A stretch of 64,000 nucleotides of DNA from Pseudomonas sp. p1(2021b) (GTDB lineage: Bacteria > Pseudomonadota > Gammaproteobacteria > Pseudomonadales > Pseudomonadaceae). Location: positions 4,245,001 to 4,309,000 of the forward strand of contig NZ_CP083746.1 in assembly GCF_020151015.1 (NCBI RefSeq), given 5' to 3'. Shown piece by piece: positions 27,094 through 36,292 of this stretch; positions within the stretch are counted from its first letter, which is position 1, and each line of letters opens with the position of its first letter. The notes beneath the pieces are model-generated. The model was not told the origin of the DNA and did not search any database. It saw only the letters and a list, made by a program, of their open reading frames with translations. The position numbers and the translations under genes were made by a program.

Positions 27094-27813
27094 TTACGGA
27101 TACTGCTGCACGGTACCCTGCTGGTCATACTGCTGGCCAGGAATCGGCTTAAGGTTCACTTCCACGCGACGGTTCTGGGCACGGCCATTGGCGTCGGCGT
27201 TGCTGGCGATCGGCTGGTCCGGGCCCATGCCGCGGACGGAAACGCGCGACGGGTCGACACCCTGGGAGGTCAGGTAGGTGCTGACGGCCTGGGCACGGCG
27301 CTGGGACAGGTCCATGTTGTGCTGACGGCTGCCGGTGCTGTCGGTGAAGCCCACCACCTCGATGGTGTTCTGGTTGAACTGCTTGAACGAGTTGGCCAGG
27401 TTGTTCAGCGGCGAATAGAAGCTTGGGGAGATGTTCGCCGAATCGGTGGCGAAGGTGATGTTGCCCGGCATGATCAGCTTGATCTGGTCACCCTGGCGCT
27501 GCACCTCGACACCGGTGTTGGCCATCTTCGCACGCAGCTCGGCTTCCTGTTTGTCGGCGTAGTAGCCGTATCCTGCAGCAGCGGCGCCCACCGCGGCGGC
27601 GCCGATCAGCGCACCCTTGCCACGGTTGTCATGGTCGATGGCGGCACCGGCGATGGCACCGGCCAGCGCGCCCAGGCCGCCGTACTTGGCGGTCTTGCTC
27701 ATCCCGGTGGAGCCTTGAGCCTGGCCCTGGCTGTCATAGGGGTTCTGGCCGGCACAGCCAGTCATCAGGGCAGCAGCAGTAGCGACGATAATCAGACGAC
27801 GCATGGTGAACAT
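27094..27813 (-). CDS. OmpA-family outer-membrane lipoprotein
   Basis: A 239-residue lipoprotein. The signal peptide ends in the lipobox LMTGC (Cys about residue 19). A glycine/alanine-rich glycine-zipper segment lies at about 45-85. The C-terminal OmpA/MotB peptidoglycan-binding domain is at about 115-225, with NTIEVVGFTDSTGS, LSQRRAQAVSTYL and NRRVEVNL. The protein probably tethers the outer membrane to peptidoglycan and resembles YiaD. The ATG at 27813 follows GGAG by seven bases. Confidence 0.93.
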   Translation of the reverse strand: MFTMRRLIIVATAAALMTGCAGQNPYDSQGQAQGSTGMSKTAKYGGLGALAGAIAGAAIDHDNRGKGALIGAAAVGAAAAGYGYYADKQEAELRAKMANTGVEVQRQGDQIKLIMPGNITFATDSANISPSFYSPLNNLANSFKQFNQNTIEVVGFTDSTGSRQHNMDLSQRRAQAVSTYLTSQGVDPSRVSVRGMGPDQPIASNADANGRAQNRRVEVNLKPIPGQQYDQQGTVQQYP

Positions 27814-27908
27814 GGACAAGCTCCTACAGATATTCGAGAGTGCAACAGGTCATGGATGGCCCTATGCCAGCCTTGGACCCGGGCGAAACGGAAAAATTCC
27901 CTGAAACC

Positions 27909-28553
27909 TCAGGCCCGCACGAAAGGATTTTCGCGCATCTCGTCGCCAAGGCGGGTATCCGGGCCATGGCCAGTTACCACCACCGCCTCTTCATCCAGGC
28001 AATACAGCCGCGACTTGATGGAACGAACGATAGCCCGCTGGTCGCCACCCCACAAATCGGTACGGCCGATGCCGCGGCGGAACAGGGTGTCGCCGGCGAT
28101 CAACAGCTTGGCATCGGCGAACCAGAAACTCATCGAGCCAGGCGTGTGCCCAGGCGTATGCAAGGCCACACCGCAACCGCACGCCAGCGCCTCGTCATCG
28201 CCCAGCCAACGGTCCGGCGACGGCACCGGCGTATAGGGCACACCGAACATCTGGCATTGCATCTCGAGGTTGTCCCACAACGGCTGGTCATCCTTGTGCA
28301 GGTGCAAGGTCGCGCCGGTCAGTTCCTTGAGCTTGCCCGAGGCGAGGAAGTGATCGAAATGGGCGTGGGTGTGGATGATGCTCACCAGCGTCAGACCATG
28401 GGCCTGAAGGCGCGCCAGGATCTTCTCCGGGTCACCGCCTGGGTCGACGACGATGGCCTTCTTGCTGACCGGGTCGCCGATCAGGGTGCAGTTGCATTGC
28501 AATGGGCCTACGGGGAAGGTTTCGCGGATGAGGGTGGTGTCTGGAGGATTCAT
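27909..28553 (-). CDS. Metallo-beta-lactamase-fold hydrolase (glyoxalase II-like)
   Basis: A 214-residue enzyme with the binuclear-metal motif HTHAHFDH at about residues 61-68, LHTPGHTPGSMSFWF with the third His, GDTLF with the bridging Asp, and GHGPDTRLGDE near the C-terminus. It is shorter than true GloB (about 250-260) and matches the YcbL/GloB-like branch, thought to cleave S-lactoylglutathione or related thioesters. The ribosome site is poor. A longer frame upstream would overlap the toxin gene and has no similarity. Confidence 0.9.
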   Translation of the reverse strand: MNPPDTTLIRETFPVGPLQCNCTLIGDPVSKKAIVVDPGGDPEKILARLQAHGLTLVSIIHTHAHFDHFLASGKLKELTGATLHLHKDDQPLWDNLEMQCQMFGVPYTPVPSPDRWLGDDEALACGCGVALHTPGHTPGSMSFWFADAKLLIAGDTLFRRGIGRTDLWGGDQRAIVRSIKSRLYCLDEEAVVVTGHGPDTRLGDEMRENPFVRA

Positions 28554-28575
28554 GGAGGCCGAGGTCTTGGAAGGT

Positions 28576-28926
28576 CTAGTGGTCGAAAAGTGTCTGGACA
28601 CGTGCCAAGGCGTCTTCGATGACCACCCCGGGCGCCGACTCGATACGCTTGGCGTTCCTGGCTTCGAGGTCGACGGCACGTAGCTGGTTACAAAGGATGA
28701 CGCCTTGTGTTTGCGTGCCGACGCCACTCAGCGTCACGGCAAAACCTGCATGCCGCGCGAAATCACCGCCTTGGATGATAGGCACTATCACAGCCAGGCC
28801 GGAAGCATTGTACGCGGCAGGTGTCAGGACCAGCGCAGGTCGGGAATTGCCTTGCTGTTCCCGTCCAAGTGTCGGGTCAAGGCACACCCGAACGATATCA
28901 CCTCTGGCGAACCTGCCCCGCCTCAT
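28576..28926 (-). CDS. MazF/PemK-family endoribonuclease toxin
   Basis: A 116-residue MazF/PemK/ChpB-type mRNA interferase. RGDIVRVCLDPTLGREQQGN with the catalytic arginine region begins at residue 8, followed by SRPALVLTPAAYN and, around residues 70-85, QTQGVILCNQLRAVDLEAR. Such toxins cleave mRNA at short motifs; specificity cannot be read. The start overlaps the antitoxin stop as ATGA. It sits 22 bases upstream of the MBL hydrolase on the same strand and could read into it. Confidence 0.92.
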   Translation of the reverse strand: MRRGRFARGDIVRVCLDPTLGREQQGNSRPALVLTPAAYNASGLAVIVPIIQGGDFARHAGFAVTLSGVGTQTQGVILCNQLRAVDLEARNAKRIESAPGVVIEDALARVQTLFDH

Positions 28927-29177
28927 ACTTCACGACCTGCCGGGCGCATCGCGTTCCAGCCCTCCAGTTCCGTTGGCTCGGGGGCATCGAGATCGCATTG
29001 GGCGATAAGCTCCTCAAGCGTGTACTTGGGCTTGGCCCTCACTGGCTTGAGTACCATCGACTCACCTGCTGTATCGAGGCTCAATATGGAACCGACGCCC
29101 AGCTGCATCTGTTTGAGGACCGCTGCTGGCAACCGAATCGCGGCACTGTTGCCCCATTGCTGAATCTTGACTTCCAT
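28923..29177 (-). CDS. MazE/AbrB-fold antitoxin
   Basis: An 84-residue antitoxin. The N-terminal SpoVT/AbrB DNA-binding domain starts MEVKIQQWGNSAAIRLP, the hallmark of MazE/ChpS/PemI proteins. The acidic C-terminus (TLEELIAQCDLDAPEPTELE) would bind and neutralise the toxin. I chose the ATG at 29177; an ATG further upstream (29201) lies inside the probable operator region. The pair is likely autorepressed through the palindrome at 29232-29256. Confidence 0.92.
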   Translation of the reverse strand: MEVKIQQWGNSAAIRLPAAVLKQMQLGVGSILSLDTAGESMVLKPVRAKPKYTLEELIAQCDLDAPEPTELEGWNAMRPAGREV

Positions 29178-29191
29178 AAGTATCTCCAAAG

Positions 29192-29256
29192 GTAGATACA
29201 TAGTAGAAACCCTCCGAATGACTGCAAGTAAAATGTAGAAACACCGTATCTACATT
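29192..29256. promoter_or_regulatory. Palindromic operator region of the MazEF-type operon
   Basis: AATGTAGA (29232-29239) and TCTACATT (29249-29256) are perfect inverted copies with a 9-base spacer. GTAGATAC at 29192-29199 is in turn the inverted copy of GTATCTAC at 29246-29253. Two interlocked dyads upstream of an AbrB-type antitoxin fit autoregulation by the MazE-MazF complex. Confidence 0.65.
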
Positions 29257-29369
29257 GTCATTCGGCAAGCCGTTGAAAGAGCCCTCAACGTACGAACCAG
29301 ACATCTCCTACCGTACATCGAGAAAAACGGCGCAGGGTCAAGCCACCAGCAAGGCCTGCTCAGCCTAGG

Positions 29370-30062
29370 TCAAGGCAGATACAACCGGAACAACCCACCC
29401 CCCAGTGCCCCGCCGTTGGCAATCTCGATGCGCCCGCGTACACCGTTGCGTTCATGCAGGGCCGCGATACGCGCGGCGAAATACAGGCCAAGGCCTGTGC
29501 TGCCGGTACGTGAATCGATGCCCTGGAGGTAGTCCTGCTGGCGTTCGAGCATGCGCTCTGGATAACCCGGGCCGTCGTCGTTGACGCTGATGACCAGTTG
29601 CTCGCCCTGCTCCTCGATACTGATCAGCAAGGCATGGCCGGCATGGCGGATGGCATTGGTGAGCACATTGGCCACCACCGAGGCGACCAGTTCACGGTCG
29701 AAGAAACCCAGCGGGTTGTCGGTGTCGATGCGCCAGGTGGCGAGGATATCGCGATGCCTGAGCACCTCCTGATGCGCCGCAAGCTGGGCCTCGATGAAAT
29801 CGTCCAGCTCATGATAGTCGGGGCAGATCGGCAACTGGTTGATGCCCAGCTTGTACAGGCCCAGCAGTTGCACCAGCATGCCGTTCAGATGACGAAACTC
29901 GTGCTCTATCACGCCTTGTTCGCTGCCACCGTGCAGCACCTCGGGCAAACGCGCCAACCACTGGTCGTGGGCCTGGATCAAGGCCGACAGCGAATTCTTC
30001 ATGTCGTGCACGGTGGAGGCGATCACCGTGGAGAAGTCCAGCCCCTTTTCGTCTCGATTCAT
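29370..30062 (-). CDS. Histidine kinase without sensor domain
   Basis: A 230-residue protein. A phospho-acceptor-like helix (STVHDMKNSLSALIQAH) lies near the N-terminus. The C-terminal HATPase has an N box (NVLTNAIRHA), G1 (NDDGPGYPE) and G2 (GSTGLGLYFA). No sensor or membrane segment is present, so it must take its input from a partner, most plausibly the REC-TPR protein whose stop codon it overlaps (ATGA). The target of phosphate transfer is unknown. Confidence 0.88.
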   Translation of the reverse strand: MNRDEKGLDFSTVIASTVHDMKNSLSALIQAHDQWLARLPEVLHGGSEQGVIEHEFRHLNGMLVQLLGLYKLGINQLPICPDYHELDDFIEAQLAAHQEVLRHRDILATWRIDTDNPLGFFDRELVASVVANVLTNAIRHAGHALLISIEEQGEQLVISVNDDGPGYPERMLERQQDYLQGIDSRTGSTGLGLYFAARIAALHERNGVRGRIEIANGGALGGGLFRLYLP

Positions 30063-31666
30063 GCGCCGAAGATCCGGATGTGCAGTTTGCGGTAGCGGTC
30101 GTAGCGGCTGTCGCTGGCCGGAATGCCGGCAACGCTTTGCAGGCAGTTGCGGCATTCCTGCATGATCGCCGGCGTCGGGCTCTCGCCGCCCACACGCAGC
30201 AGCGCCTGAGCGGTGTTGAGGGCGATGCTGATGTTCTTCGGCTGTAATGCCAACGCCCGGCGGAACAGGTCCAGGGCCTCGCTGAGCTGGCCGGCCTGGT
30301 AGCTACGTACTCCCTGGCGGTTGAGGTCGACCGCCTCGGTGACCGCCCCGAGCACTGTCGGATCGTCCGTGATCTGGGCGACGCTCTGCATGACCTTCGG
30401 ATCGTCGCCATAGGTTTCCACACAGCCTTTCAGGATGCTGGTACCCGCGGCTTGCTGGCCGAGCGCCTGCAACTGCCTGGCCACACTCAAGGCGGCCTCG
30501 ACCGAGAAGAACTGGTCCATTTTCTCCAGCCGCTGCAGGGCCTGCTCGGTGAGCTTGCCGGCGGTTTCGGGGTCGCCGGCTTGCTGCAGGCTGGCGGCTT
30601 TCATCAGACGGGCGCGAACTTGCAGTCCCTGGTCCTCGACATGCTCCTTGGCGACATCGCTGAGCACGCTGTTGATCTCGACGCGGGTGCGCGCGTCCAG
30701 GCCGTTGCCAACGTTCTTGTTCATCAGCGCCTGGACCAGGCCCAGGTTGCTCTCCGGGTCCTTGTAGCGCGAACTCTGCCCTTGGTTGACCGCATGCCGA
30801 TAGGCCTTGGAGGCGCTTTCGAAATCTTCGTTGTCCAGGGCCAGCTTGCCCAATGCCGCCTGCCGACGCACGGCCAGGGGCGACAGGCGCACCGCCTCCT
30901 CGAGCATGTGCTGGGCGCGCTTGGTCTCGCCCTGGGCCACCAATACCTCGGCCAGGCCGTCGTACAGGCTGGGCATGATCGGGAAGGCCTTGAGCGCTTG
31001 CTCGAAGACACCCTGGGCTTCGCCGTGCTGGCCGCGCTTGTGCAACAGGTTGCCCAGGGCGGCATAGACCCAAGGTTGCGGGCGGCTGGCCAGGATGGCC
31101 TTGAGGAACTTCTCCAGTTCCTCGACGCGGTTGAGGTCGCGCAGGGCATCGGCCCGATAGCGCAGGCACAGCGGTGCGAAGCGTGGGTCCTGCTTGCACA
31201 GCTCGGCGCAGGCCGCCAGCACCTCGGCCGGGCGACCGCGATCCAGGGCTTGGAGGATGGGCTTGAGCAACGTCTTGCGCTGCGCCAGCTTTTCCAGGCG
31301 CTGGGCCAGGCCCACACGGTTGAACGGCTTGGTCAGGTAGGCGTCCGGCTCATGCTCGAGGGCACTGAGCACGATCGCCTGGCTGCTCTCGGCAGTGACC
31401 ATGATGAACACGCATTCATGGCTGATCAGCTTGTCCAGCAACAGGTCTTCGAGCACCTGCTGGCCGTTTTTCTTGCCGTCGCCGAGGTGAAAGTCCTGGA
31501 GCACGAAGTCGTAGCGCTTCTGCGCGCACATGCGCAGGGCCTGTTCACCGCTGTCTGCGGTGTCCACATCGCGTGCGCCCAGCTCCCGGAGCATGGAGCG
31601 GGTCGAGGTACGAAAGTCGGTGAAGTCATCGACGATCAGAAAGCTTTTTTGCCCGTACTGCAGCAT
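30059..31666 (-). CDS. Response regulator with receiver domain and TPR array
   Basis: A 535-residue protein. The receiver domain (about 1-125) has IVDDFTDFR, the phospho-acceptor-region LQDFHLGDG (Asp55 or so), VTAESS and TKPF. The rest is helical tetratricopeptide-type repeats, such as WVYAALGNLLHKRGQHGEAQ and ALDLFRRALALQPKNISIAL. There is no DNA-binding or enzymatic output, so signalling is by protein-protein contact. The start is the ATG matching the receiver N-terminus. It overlaps the kinase gene downstream, and the pair is one operon. Confidence 0.92.
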   Translation of the reverse strand: MLQYGQKSFLIVDDFTDFRTSTRSMLRELGARDVDTADSGEQALRMCAQKRYDFVLQDFHLGDGKKNGQQVLEDLLLDKLISHECVFIMVTAESSQAIVLSALEHEPDAYLTKPFNRVGLAQRLEKLAQRKTLLKPILQALDRGRPAEVLAACAELCKQDPRFAPLCLRYRADALRDLNRVEELEKFLKAILASRPQPWVYAALGNLLHKRGQHGEAQGVFEQALKAFPIMPSLYDGLAEVLVAQGETKRAQHMLEEAVRLSPLAVRRQAALGKLALDNEDFESASKAYRHAVNQGQSSRYKDPESNLGLVQALMNKNVGNGLDARTRVEINSVLSDVAKEHVEDQGLQVRARLMKAASLQQAGDPETAGKLTEQALQRLEKMDQFFSVEAALSVARQLQALGQQAAGTSILKGCVETYGDDPKVMQSVAQITDDPTVLGAVTEAVDLNRQGVRSYQAGQLSEALDLFRRALALQPKNISIALNTAQALLRVGGESPTPAIMQECRNCLQSVAGIPASDSRYDRYRKLHIRIFGA

Positions 31667-31755
31667 CAATACGACCTGTATTGGCGAGTGGTTGGAGGGT
31701 GGCACGCGACGATGCCCGCCATCGGGTTCTGGCGCTGCCGGCGTACACCACTCCT

Positions 31756-31780
31756 TGTAGGAGCGGGCTTGTCCCGCGAT
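31756..31780 (+). repeat. Single REP palindrome
   Basis: TGTAGGAGCGGGCTTGTCCCGCGAT, one REP unit in the gap upstream of the receiver-TPR gene and downstream of the LuxR-type gene. Confidence 0.8.
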
Positions 31781-31869
31781 GACGTCGGCACGGAATCCAG
31801 TAACCCGAACAGCTTATCGGCAGCAGGCGAGGAAAAATGAGGGCGCGATGACGCCGGCAGCGAGGGTGG

Positions 31870-34584
31870 TCAGACAAGCAACCCGAGCGACTTGGCCTTG
31901 GCCACCGCCTGGGTGCGCCGCTCCACGCCGAGCTTGCTATTGATGTGGCTGGCATGGGTCTTGACGGTATGCAGGGAGATGAACAGCCGCTCGCTGATCT
32001 GCTGGTTCGAGCAGCCCTGGGCAATCAGTTCGAGCACCGCCAGCTCGCGACCGCTGAGCGCTTCGGTACTTTCGTTGGCCGCTACCGGGCGCGGCAGGCT
32101 CGCCAGCAGGTCGACCTGGACGAGACAGGCCGGGCGCGCCGCCAGTTGCTCGCGCAGCCATACCGGGTGCGCCTCGAGCAACCGTTGGAAGGGCTGCAGC
32201 ACCCCACCCCGCGCCGCCTCCAACGCCTTGGGCAGCAGCGCTGCGGCCTGCCCCTCCTGGCCTTGGGCAAGCAACTGTGCCATCCAATGGCACAGGGCGC
32301 AGACCACCAGCATCAGGCCGCCGCTGCCCTCGCCACGGCTCACCAGCGCCTGCAGACGCCCGCTGGCCTCCTGCGAGCGGCCCAGGACGCCATCGAGCAG
32401 GGCCTGCTGCAATTCGATATGCAACGGCAATAACGGGTGGAACTCTGGCGCCGCTGCCGGTTGTTCACCGCCGTAGGTCTGGCCCAGGCGTAGAAGCCAG
32501 GATTCGGCGAGGTCCGTGCGCCGCTGGGCAAGCCACAGCTCGCACTTCACCAGGGTGATCATGGCCAGGTAGAAGATCGGCGGCACATCCCAGATATGCA
32601 TCAGCCGCTCGGCCTCGGCCAGTTCGGCGAAAGCCTCGGCAAAACGCCCTTCGCGACCGTCGAGCGAGGCGATCACGCAGTGGCCGATCAGCACGCTGAT
32701 GTCGCGACAGGCCCGTGCCTCGCTGAGCCCGGCGCGCAATCGGGCACGACCCTGGGCAGGTTGCAGGCGGGTGACCAGCAGGTAGCCCTCATACAAGGTC
32801 AGCCTGGCCCGCACGGCATACAGGCGCTGGCCCGACAAACCCTGCAGGCGCTGCAGCCCCTGGCGGACTTCGTCCAGAGCACGCAGCACCTCGCCCCGCG
32901 CATGCAGGACCCGCGCGCGGTCATAGTGGGCCAAGGCCTCGAACAACGGGTTGCCGACCCGCTGCGCCAGCTCCAGGGCCTCGCGGTTCCAGCCACGTGC
33001 GCGCCAGAAGTCACCGTCGGCGATCGCCAGGTTGGACAAGGTCGACAGGCACACCAGGCGCTGGCCGTAACGCTTGTACGGCAGGCTCTGCAGCGCTTCG
33101 CCGCAGTAGTCCAGGGTCCGCTGGCGATCCCCCCGCCCCCGGGCGATCACACCGCTCAGCGCCAGCCACTGGGCCAGCATGGATTTTTGCGCAGTGGCCG
33201 AGGGCGCCGGCAGGAAGCGGCTGAGGTGAGCGGCCAGCTCCTCGGCCGCGTCCAGCTGGCAGGCCAGGCCCAGGGCCCAGCTGTACAGCACGATCAGCCG
33301 CGGCGTGCTGATCAGCAGGCTGTCGGGCAGGTCCATCTTCCAGCGCAGCAACATGCCGACATTTTGTTCGGCCAGCAGTTGTTCCTCGGAAAGGCTTTGC
33401 ACCAGGTCGGCGGCCACGTCCAGGTGGCCGGCGCGCAGGGCCTGTTCGACCGCCTCGTCCAGCAGCCCGTGGGCCTGGAACCAGCGGCAGGCCCGTAGGT
33501 GCAGGGCAGCCAGCGGCTCGCTGGCCTGGCGGCTGCGCAACAGGTCGGAGAACAGATGATGGTAACGGAACCAGTGGCCATGTTCGTCCAGCGGCACCAG
33601 GAATACCTGGTGGGCCTGCAGGTAATGCAGGATGCCTAGGCTATCGTCGCGCTCGCGCAGCGCGTCGCACAACTCGGCGCAGAAACGCTCCTGGCAGGCG
33701 GTGTCGTAGAGGAAGGCCTGTACGTGCGCCGGCAGGATCTCGATGACCTCTTCGAGCAGGTAGTCGCGAATCAACCCTTCGCCACCGTGCAAGGCCTGGG
33801 GCAAGGCGTTGTCCTCGCCCGACTCGCTGGCCGCCAGTTGCCAGAAGCGCAGCCCGGCGACCCAACCGTCGCTGCGCTGGATCAGGTTGTCCAGGGCCTG
33901 GCCGCGCAAGCCCGTCGGTTGGCGGCCGATCACCGCCAGGGCTTCGTCGGGCGTCAGGCGCAGGTCTTGCTCGTTGAGCTCGACCAATTGGCGCGACAGG
34001 CGCAGCCGCGCCAGGTGCCAGTCAGGCCGTTGACGGCTGGTGACCAGCAGCATCAGCCCGTTTGGCAGATGGTTGAGGAAGAACTGCAGGCAGCGGTCAA
34101 GCACTGCCCCCTGGGCCAGGTGGTAGTCATCCAGCACCAGCAACACGGGCGACTCAGGCTGCAGGTAGAGGGCCAGTTCGTCGAGCAGACCGTCGAGCCA
34201 CTCTTCGAAGGCGAACGGCTGGTGGCGCTGGCGCATCTTCAGAAGGCCCATGGCCTGGCCGCCAAGTGCCGGACAGAATTGCTGGAGCCCTTCGAGCAGG
34301 CGTTCGAGGAAGCGCCCCGGGTCGGCGTCCCGCTGGCTCAGCCCGAGCCATAGGCTGCGCCAATGGGCCGGCAGGGCCTGGCAGAACTCGATGGCCAGGG
34401 AACTCTTGCCGAAACCTGCCGGGGCATTGACCAGCAGCAGGCGCCCACTCAAGCCCGCGTGCAGCCGCTGGCACAGGCGCGACCTGGGGACATGCCCCTC
34501 CGGCAGCGGTGGCCGGAAGAAACGCCCGTCCAGCAGGCCCAGGGCCTGGCTGGCGAATCCATGCGTACGGGACAGGTCTGTCAT
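31870..34584 (-). CDS. MalT-type LuxR-family transcriptional activator
   Basis: A 904-residue ATP-dependent regulator. The Walker A motif APAGFGKSSLA is at about residues 54-64 with LLVLDDYH (Walker B) near 150. A helical TPR-like effector-binding region follows (about 400-800), then a C-terminal LuxR helix-turn-helix (GRELAVLELIAQGCSNQQIS, then LFISLHTVKTH). MalT/AlkS/AcoK-type proteins activate in response to a small molecule. It is encoded next to DUF1329, DUF1302 and an acyl-CoA ligase gene on the same strand, so it is the likely local activator of lipid-related catabolism; that is inference. Confidence 0.92.
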   Translation of the reverse strand: MTDLSRTHGFASQALGLLDGRFFRPPLPEGHVPRSRLCQRLHAGLSGRLLLVNAPAGFGKSSLAIEFCQALPAHWRSLWLGLSQRDADPGRFLERLLEGLQQFCPALGGQAMGLLKMRQRHQPFAFEEWLDGLLDELALYLQPESPVLLVLDDYHLAQGAVLDRCLQFFLNHLPNGLMLLVTSRQRPDWHLARLRLSRQLVELNEQDLRLTPDEALAVIGRQPTGLRGQALDNLIQRSDGWVAGLRFWQLAASESGEDNALPQALHGGEGLIRDYLLEEVIEILPAHVQAFLYDTACQERFCAELCDALRERDDSLGILHYLQAHQVFLVPLDEHGHWFRYHHLFSDLLRSRQASEPLAALHLRACRWFQAHGLLDEAVEQALRAGHLDVAADLVQSLSEEQLLAEQNVGMLLRWKMDLPDSLLISTPRLIVLYSWALGLACQLDAAEELAAHLSRFLPAPSATAQKSMLAQWLALSGVIARGRGDRQRTLDYCGEALQSLPYKRYGQRLVCLSTLSNLAIADGDFWRARGWNREALELAQRVGNPLFEALAHYDRARVLHARGEVLRALDEVRQGLQRLQGLSGQRLYAVRARLTLYEGYLLVTRLQPAQGRARLRAGLSEARACRDISVLIGHCVIASLDGREGRFAEAFAELAEAERLMHIWDVPPIFYLAMITLVKCELWLAQRRTDLAESWLLRLGQTYGGEQPAAAPEFHPLLPLHIELQQALLDGVLGRSQEASGRLQALVSRGEGSGGLMLVVCALCHWMAQLLAQGQEGQAAALLPKALEAARGGVLQPFQRLLEAHPVWLREQLAARPACLVQVDLLASLPRPVAANESTEALSGRELAVLELIAQGCSNQQISERLFISLHTVKTHASHINSKLGVERRTQAVAKAKSLGLLV

Positions 34585-34903
34585 GGCCGGCTCGTTCTGG
34601 GGTGGAGGACTATGGCAGTACGGATTGTTGCGAGACTAGCGGGTAACGCGGCGCATTTGAAGATGATGGGCGCGTCGGGCGAGGAAAAGACTACAACAAA
34701 AAGAAACAAGACCGATGGCGGGAATGGGTAGGTATTGGATGCATGAATGGGCGTTAGGGTAGGTCTTGAGATGGGTGCTGCCGGTGCGATCGAGCGCCGC
34801 GCGGGCGGCGCTCGATCTCACCGGCACCAAAGCTGCTACGGCGAACCGCGTGCATCACCAAAGGGCTGCGAAGCAGCCCCGTGGCTTCACACCCTGACGA
34901 ACC
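34585..34903. other. Gap with two hairpins between DUF1329 and the MalT-type gene
   Basis: About 320 bases with no gene. A large palindrome at 34780-34825 reads GCCGGTG...CACCGGC outside and GATCGAGCGCCGC...GCGGCGCTCGATC inside, around a GCGG loop. The mini-hairpin GGGCTGC-GAA-GCAGCCC is at 34863-34879. Both lie just downstream of DUF1329 and probably end that transcript. The remainder (34600-34770) is AT-richer and probably holds the promoter of the MalT-type gene. Confidence 0.7.
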
Positions 34904-36268
34904 TCAACGCACGCCATCCTGGCGCAGCGCCGCAGGCTGGAACTCGCTGCGGCTGGCACTGAAGCCGAAGTCGTAGGCGCGCTTTTCCTCGTTCTTCATG
35001 CCCAGCGCCAGGTAGCGGCCCGATTGCAGGTCGTAGATAGCCTCCAGCGTGTACCACGGCACCTGGACGTTGTAGTAGTCCTGGGCATGGGCCTCCGATA
35101 CCCGCCACAACTGGCCACGGCCGTCGTACTGGTCGATCACCGCGGCCTGCCAGGTGTCCTCGTCGATGTAGAAGTCACGCTTGGCATAGATGTGCCGCTG
35201 GCCCGGCTTCAAGGTTGCGACCACATGCCAGACGCGGCGCAGCTCATAGCGGGCCAGGTCCTGGTTGATGTGCCCGGGCTTGAGGATGTCCGCGTACTTG
35301 AGCGTCGGCGAGTCGAGCTTGTAGGCGTTGGAGGCGATGTACATCTCCTTCTTGCCCTCGAGCTTCCAGTCGTAGCGGTCCGGCGCCCCGTTGTACATGT
35401 CCAGGTTGTCGGAAGTACGCAGGCCGTCGGCCGCGGTGCCCGGGCCGTCGTAGGAAACCTGCGGGGCCTGGCGCACACGGCGCTGGCCGGCGTTGTAGAT
35501 CCACGCCTTGCGCGGCTCCTTGACCTGGTCGAGGGTCTCGTGAACCAGCAGCACGGTGCCCGCCAGGCGCGCCGGGGCGGTGACCTTCTGCTTGAAGTAG
35601 AACAGGATGTTGCCCGGATTGTTCGGGTCGTAGTCCTTCATGCGGTCACGGAAGACGAACTGGTCCTGGAAGTACACCAGGCTGTACGAACCGTTCTGCT
35701 GTGGCGTGGCCTGGGTGACCAGGCGTGTGACGCTGCCGCCTCGGTAGCGGGTGATGTGGTTCCAGATCACCTCCAGGCCGGTCTTGGGAATCGGGAATGG
35801 CACCGCAGTGCGGAAGTCCTTCAGGCCGTTGCCGCCTTCGACCAGGGTGGTCTTGGTGGCGTTCTCCTTGATGGCGGCGAACACTTCATCGGGCACGGTG
35901 GCGCCGCGATGGGTCTTGTACACCGGGATCTTGTAGGTGTCCGGGTAGCGCTTGAACATCGCCAGCTGGCCGGGGGACAGCTTGCTCTTGTACTGGTCGA
36001 CGTTCTGCGCGGTGATGGTGTACAGCGGCTGCTCGCCCGCGTACGGGTCGGAGAGGAACCCCTTGGCATCGGCGCTGCCCGCGGTCTTGGACAGCGGCTG
36101 CCAGGGGCCGATGGTACCGTCGGCGTTGCCGGCCTTCTCCGCGCCCATCGGGGTCAGGGTCGTGCCCAGCTTGGCCGCCTCGTCGGCGGATACCGCAGCC
36201 ATGACGCTGGTCGCCAGCAGGGACAGGCCCAACACACCGGCTTGCAGCAGACTTCTGGTCTTGTTCAT
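34904..36268 (-). CDS. DUF1329 outer-membrane-associated protein
   Basis: A 454-residue secreted protein. A Sec signal peptide (about residues 1-25, ending VMAAVS) precedes a beta-rich DUF1329 domain distantly related to LolA/LolB-type lipid carriers. Typical family stretches include GTIGPWQPLSKT, IWNHITRYRGGS and a DEDTWQAAVIDQYDG element. DUF1329 and DUF1302 genes almost always occur together and are linked to handling of lipids, sterols or hydrophobic substrates in the outer membrane; the exact substrate is unknown. It lies 24 bases downstream of the DUF1302 gene. Confidence 0.93.
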   Translation of the reverse strand: MNKTRSLLQAGVLGLSLLATSVMAAVSADEAAKLGTTLTPMGAEKAGNADGTIGPWQPLSKTAGSADAKGFLSDPYAGEQPLYTITAQNVDQYKSKLSPGQLAMFKRYPDTYKIPVYKTHRGATVPDEVFAAIKENATKTTLVEGGNGLKDFRTAVPFPIPKTGLEVIWNHITRYRGGSVTRLVTQATPQQNGSYSLVYFQDQFVFRDRMKDYDPNNPGNILFYFKQKVTAPARLAGTVLLVHETLDQVKEPRKAWIYNAGQRRVRQAPQVSYDGPGTAADGLRTSDNLDMYNGAPDRYDWKLEGKKEMYIASNAYKLDSPTLKYADILKPGHINQDLARYELRRVWHVVATLKPGQRHIYAKRDFYIDEDTWQAAVIDQYDGRGQLWRVSEAHAQDYYNVQVPWYTLEAIYDLQSGRYLALGMKNEEKRAYDFGFSASRSEFQPAALRQDGVR

Positions 36269-36292
36269 TGTCGTCGTCCTGGATCAGTGTTC

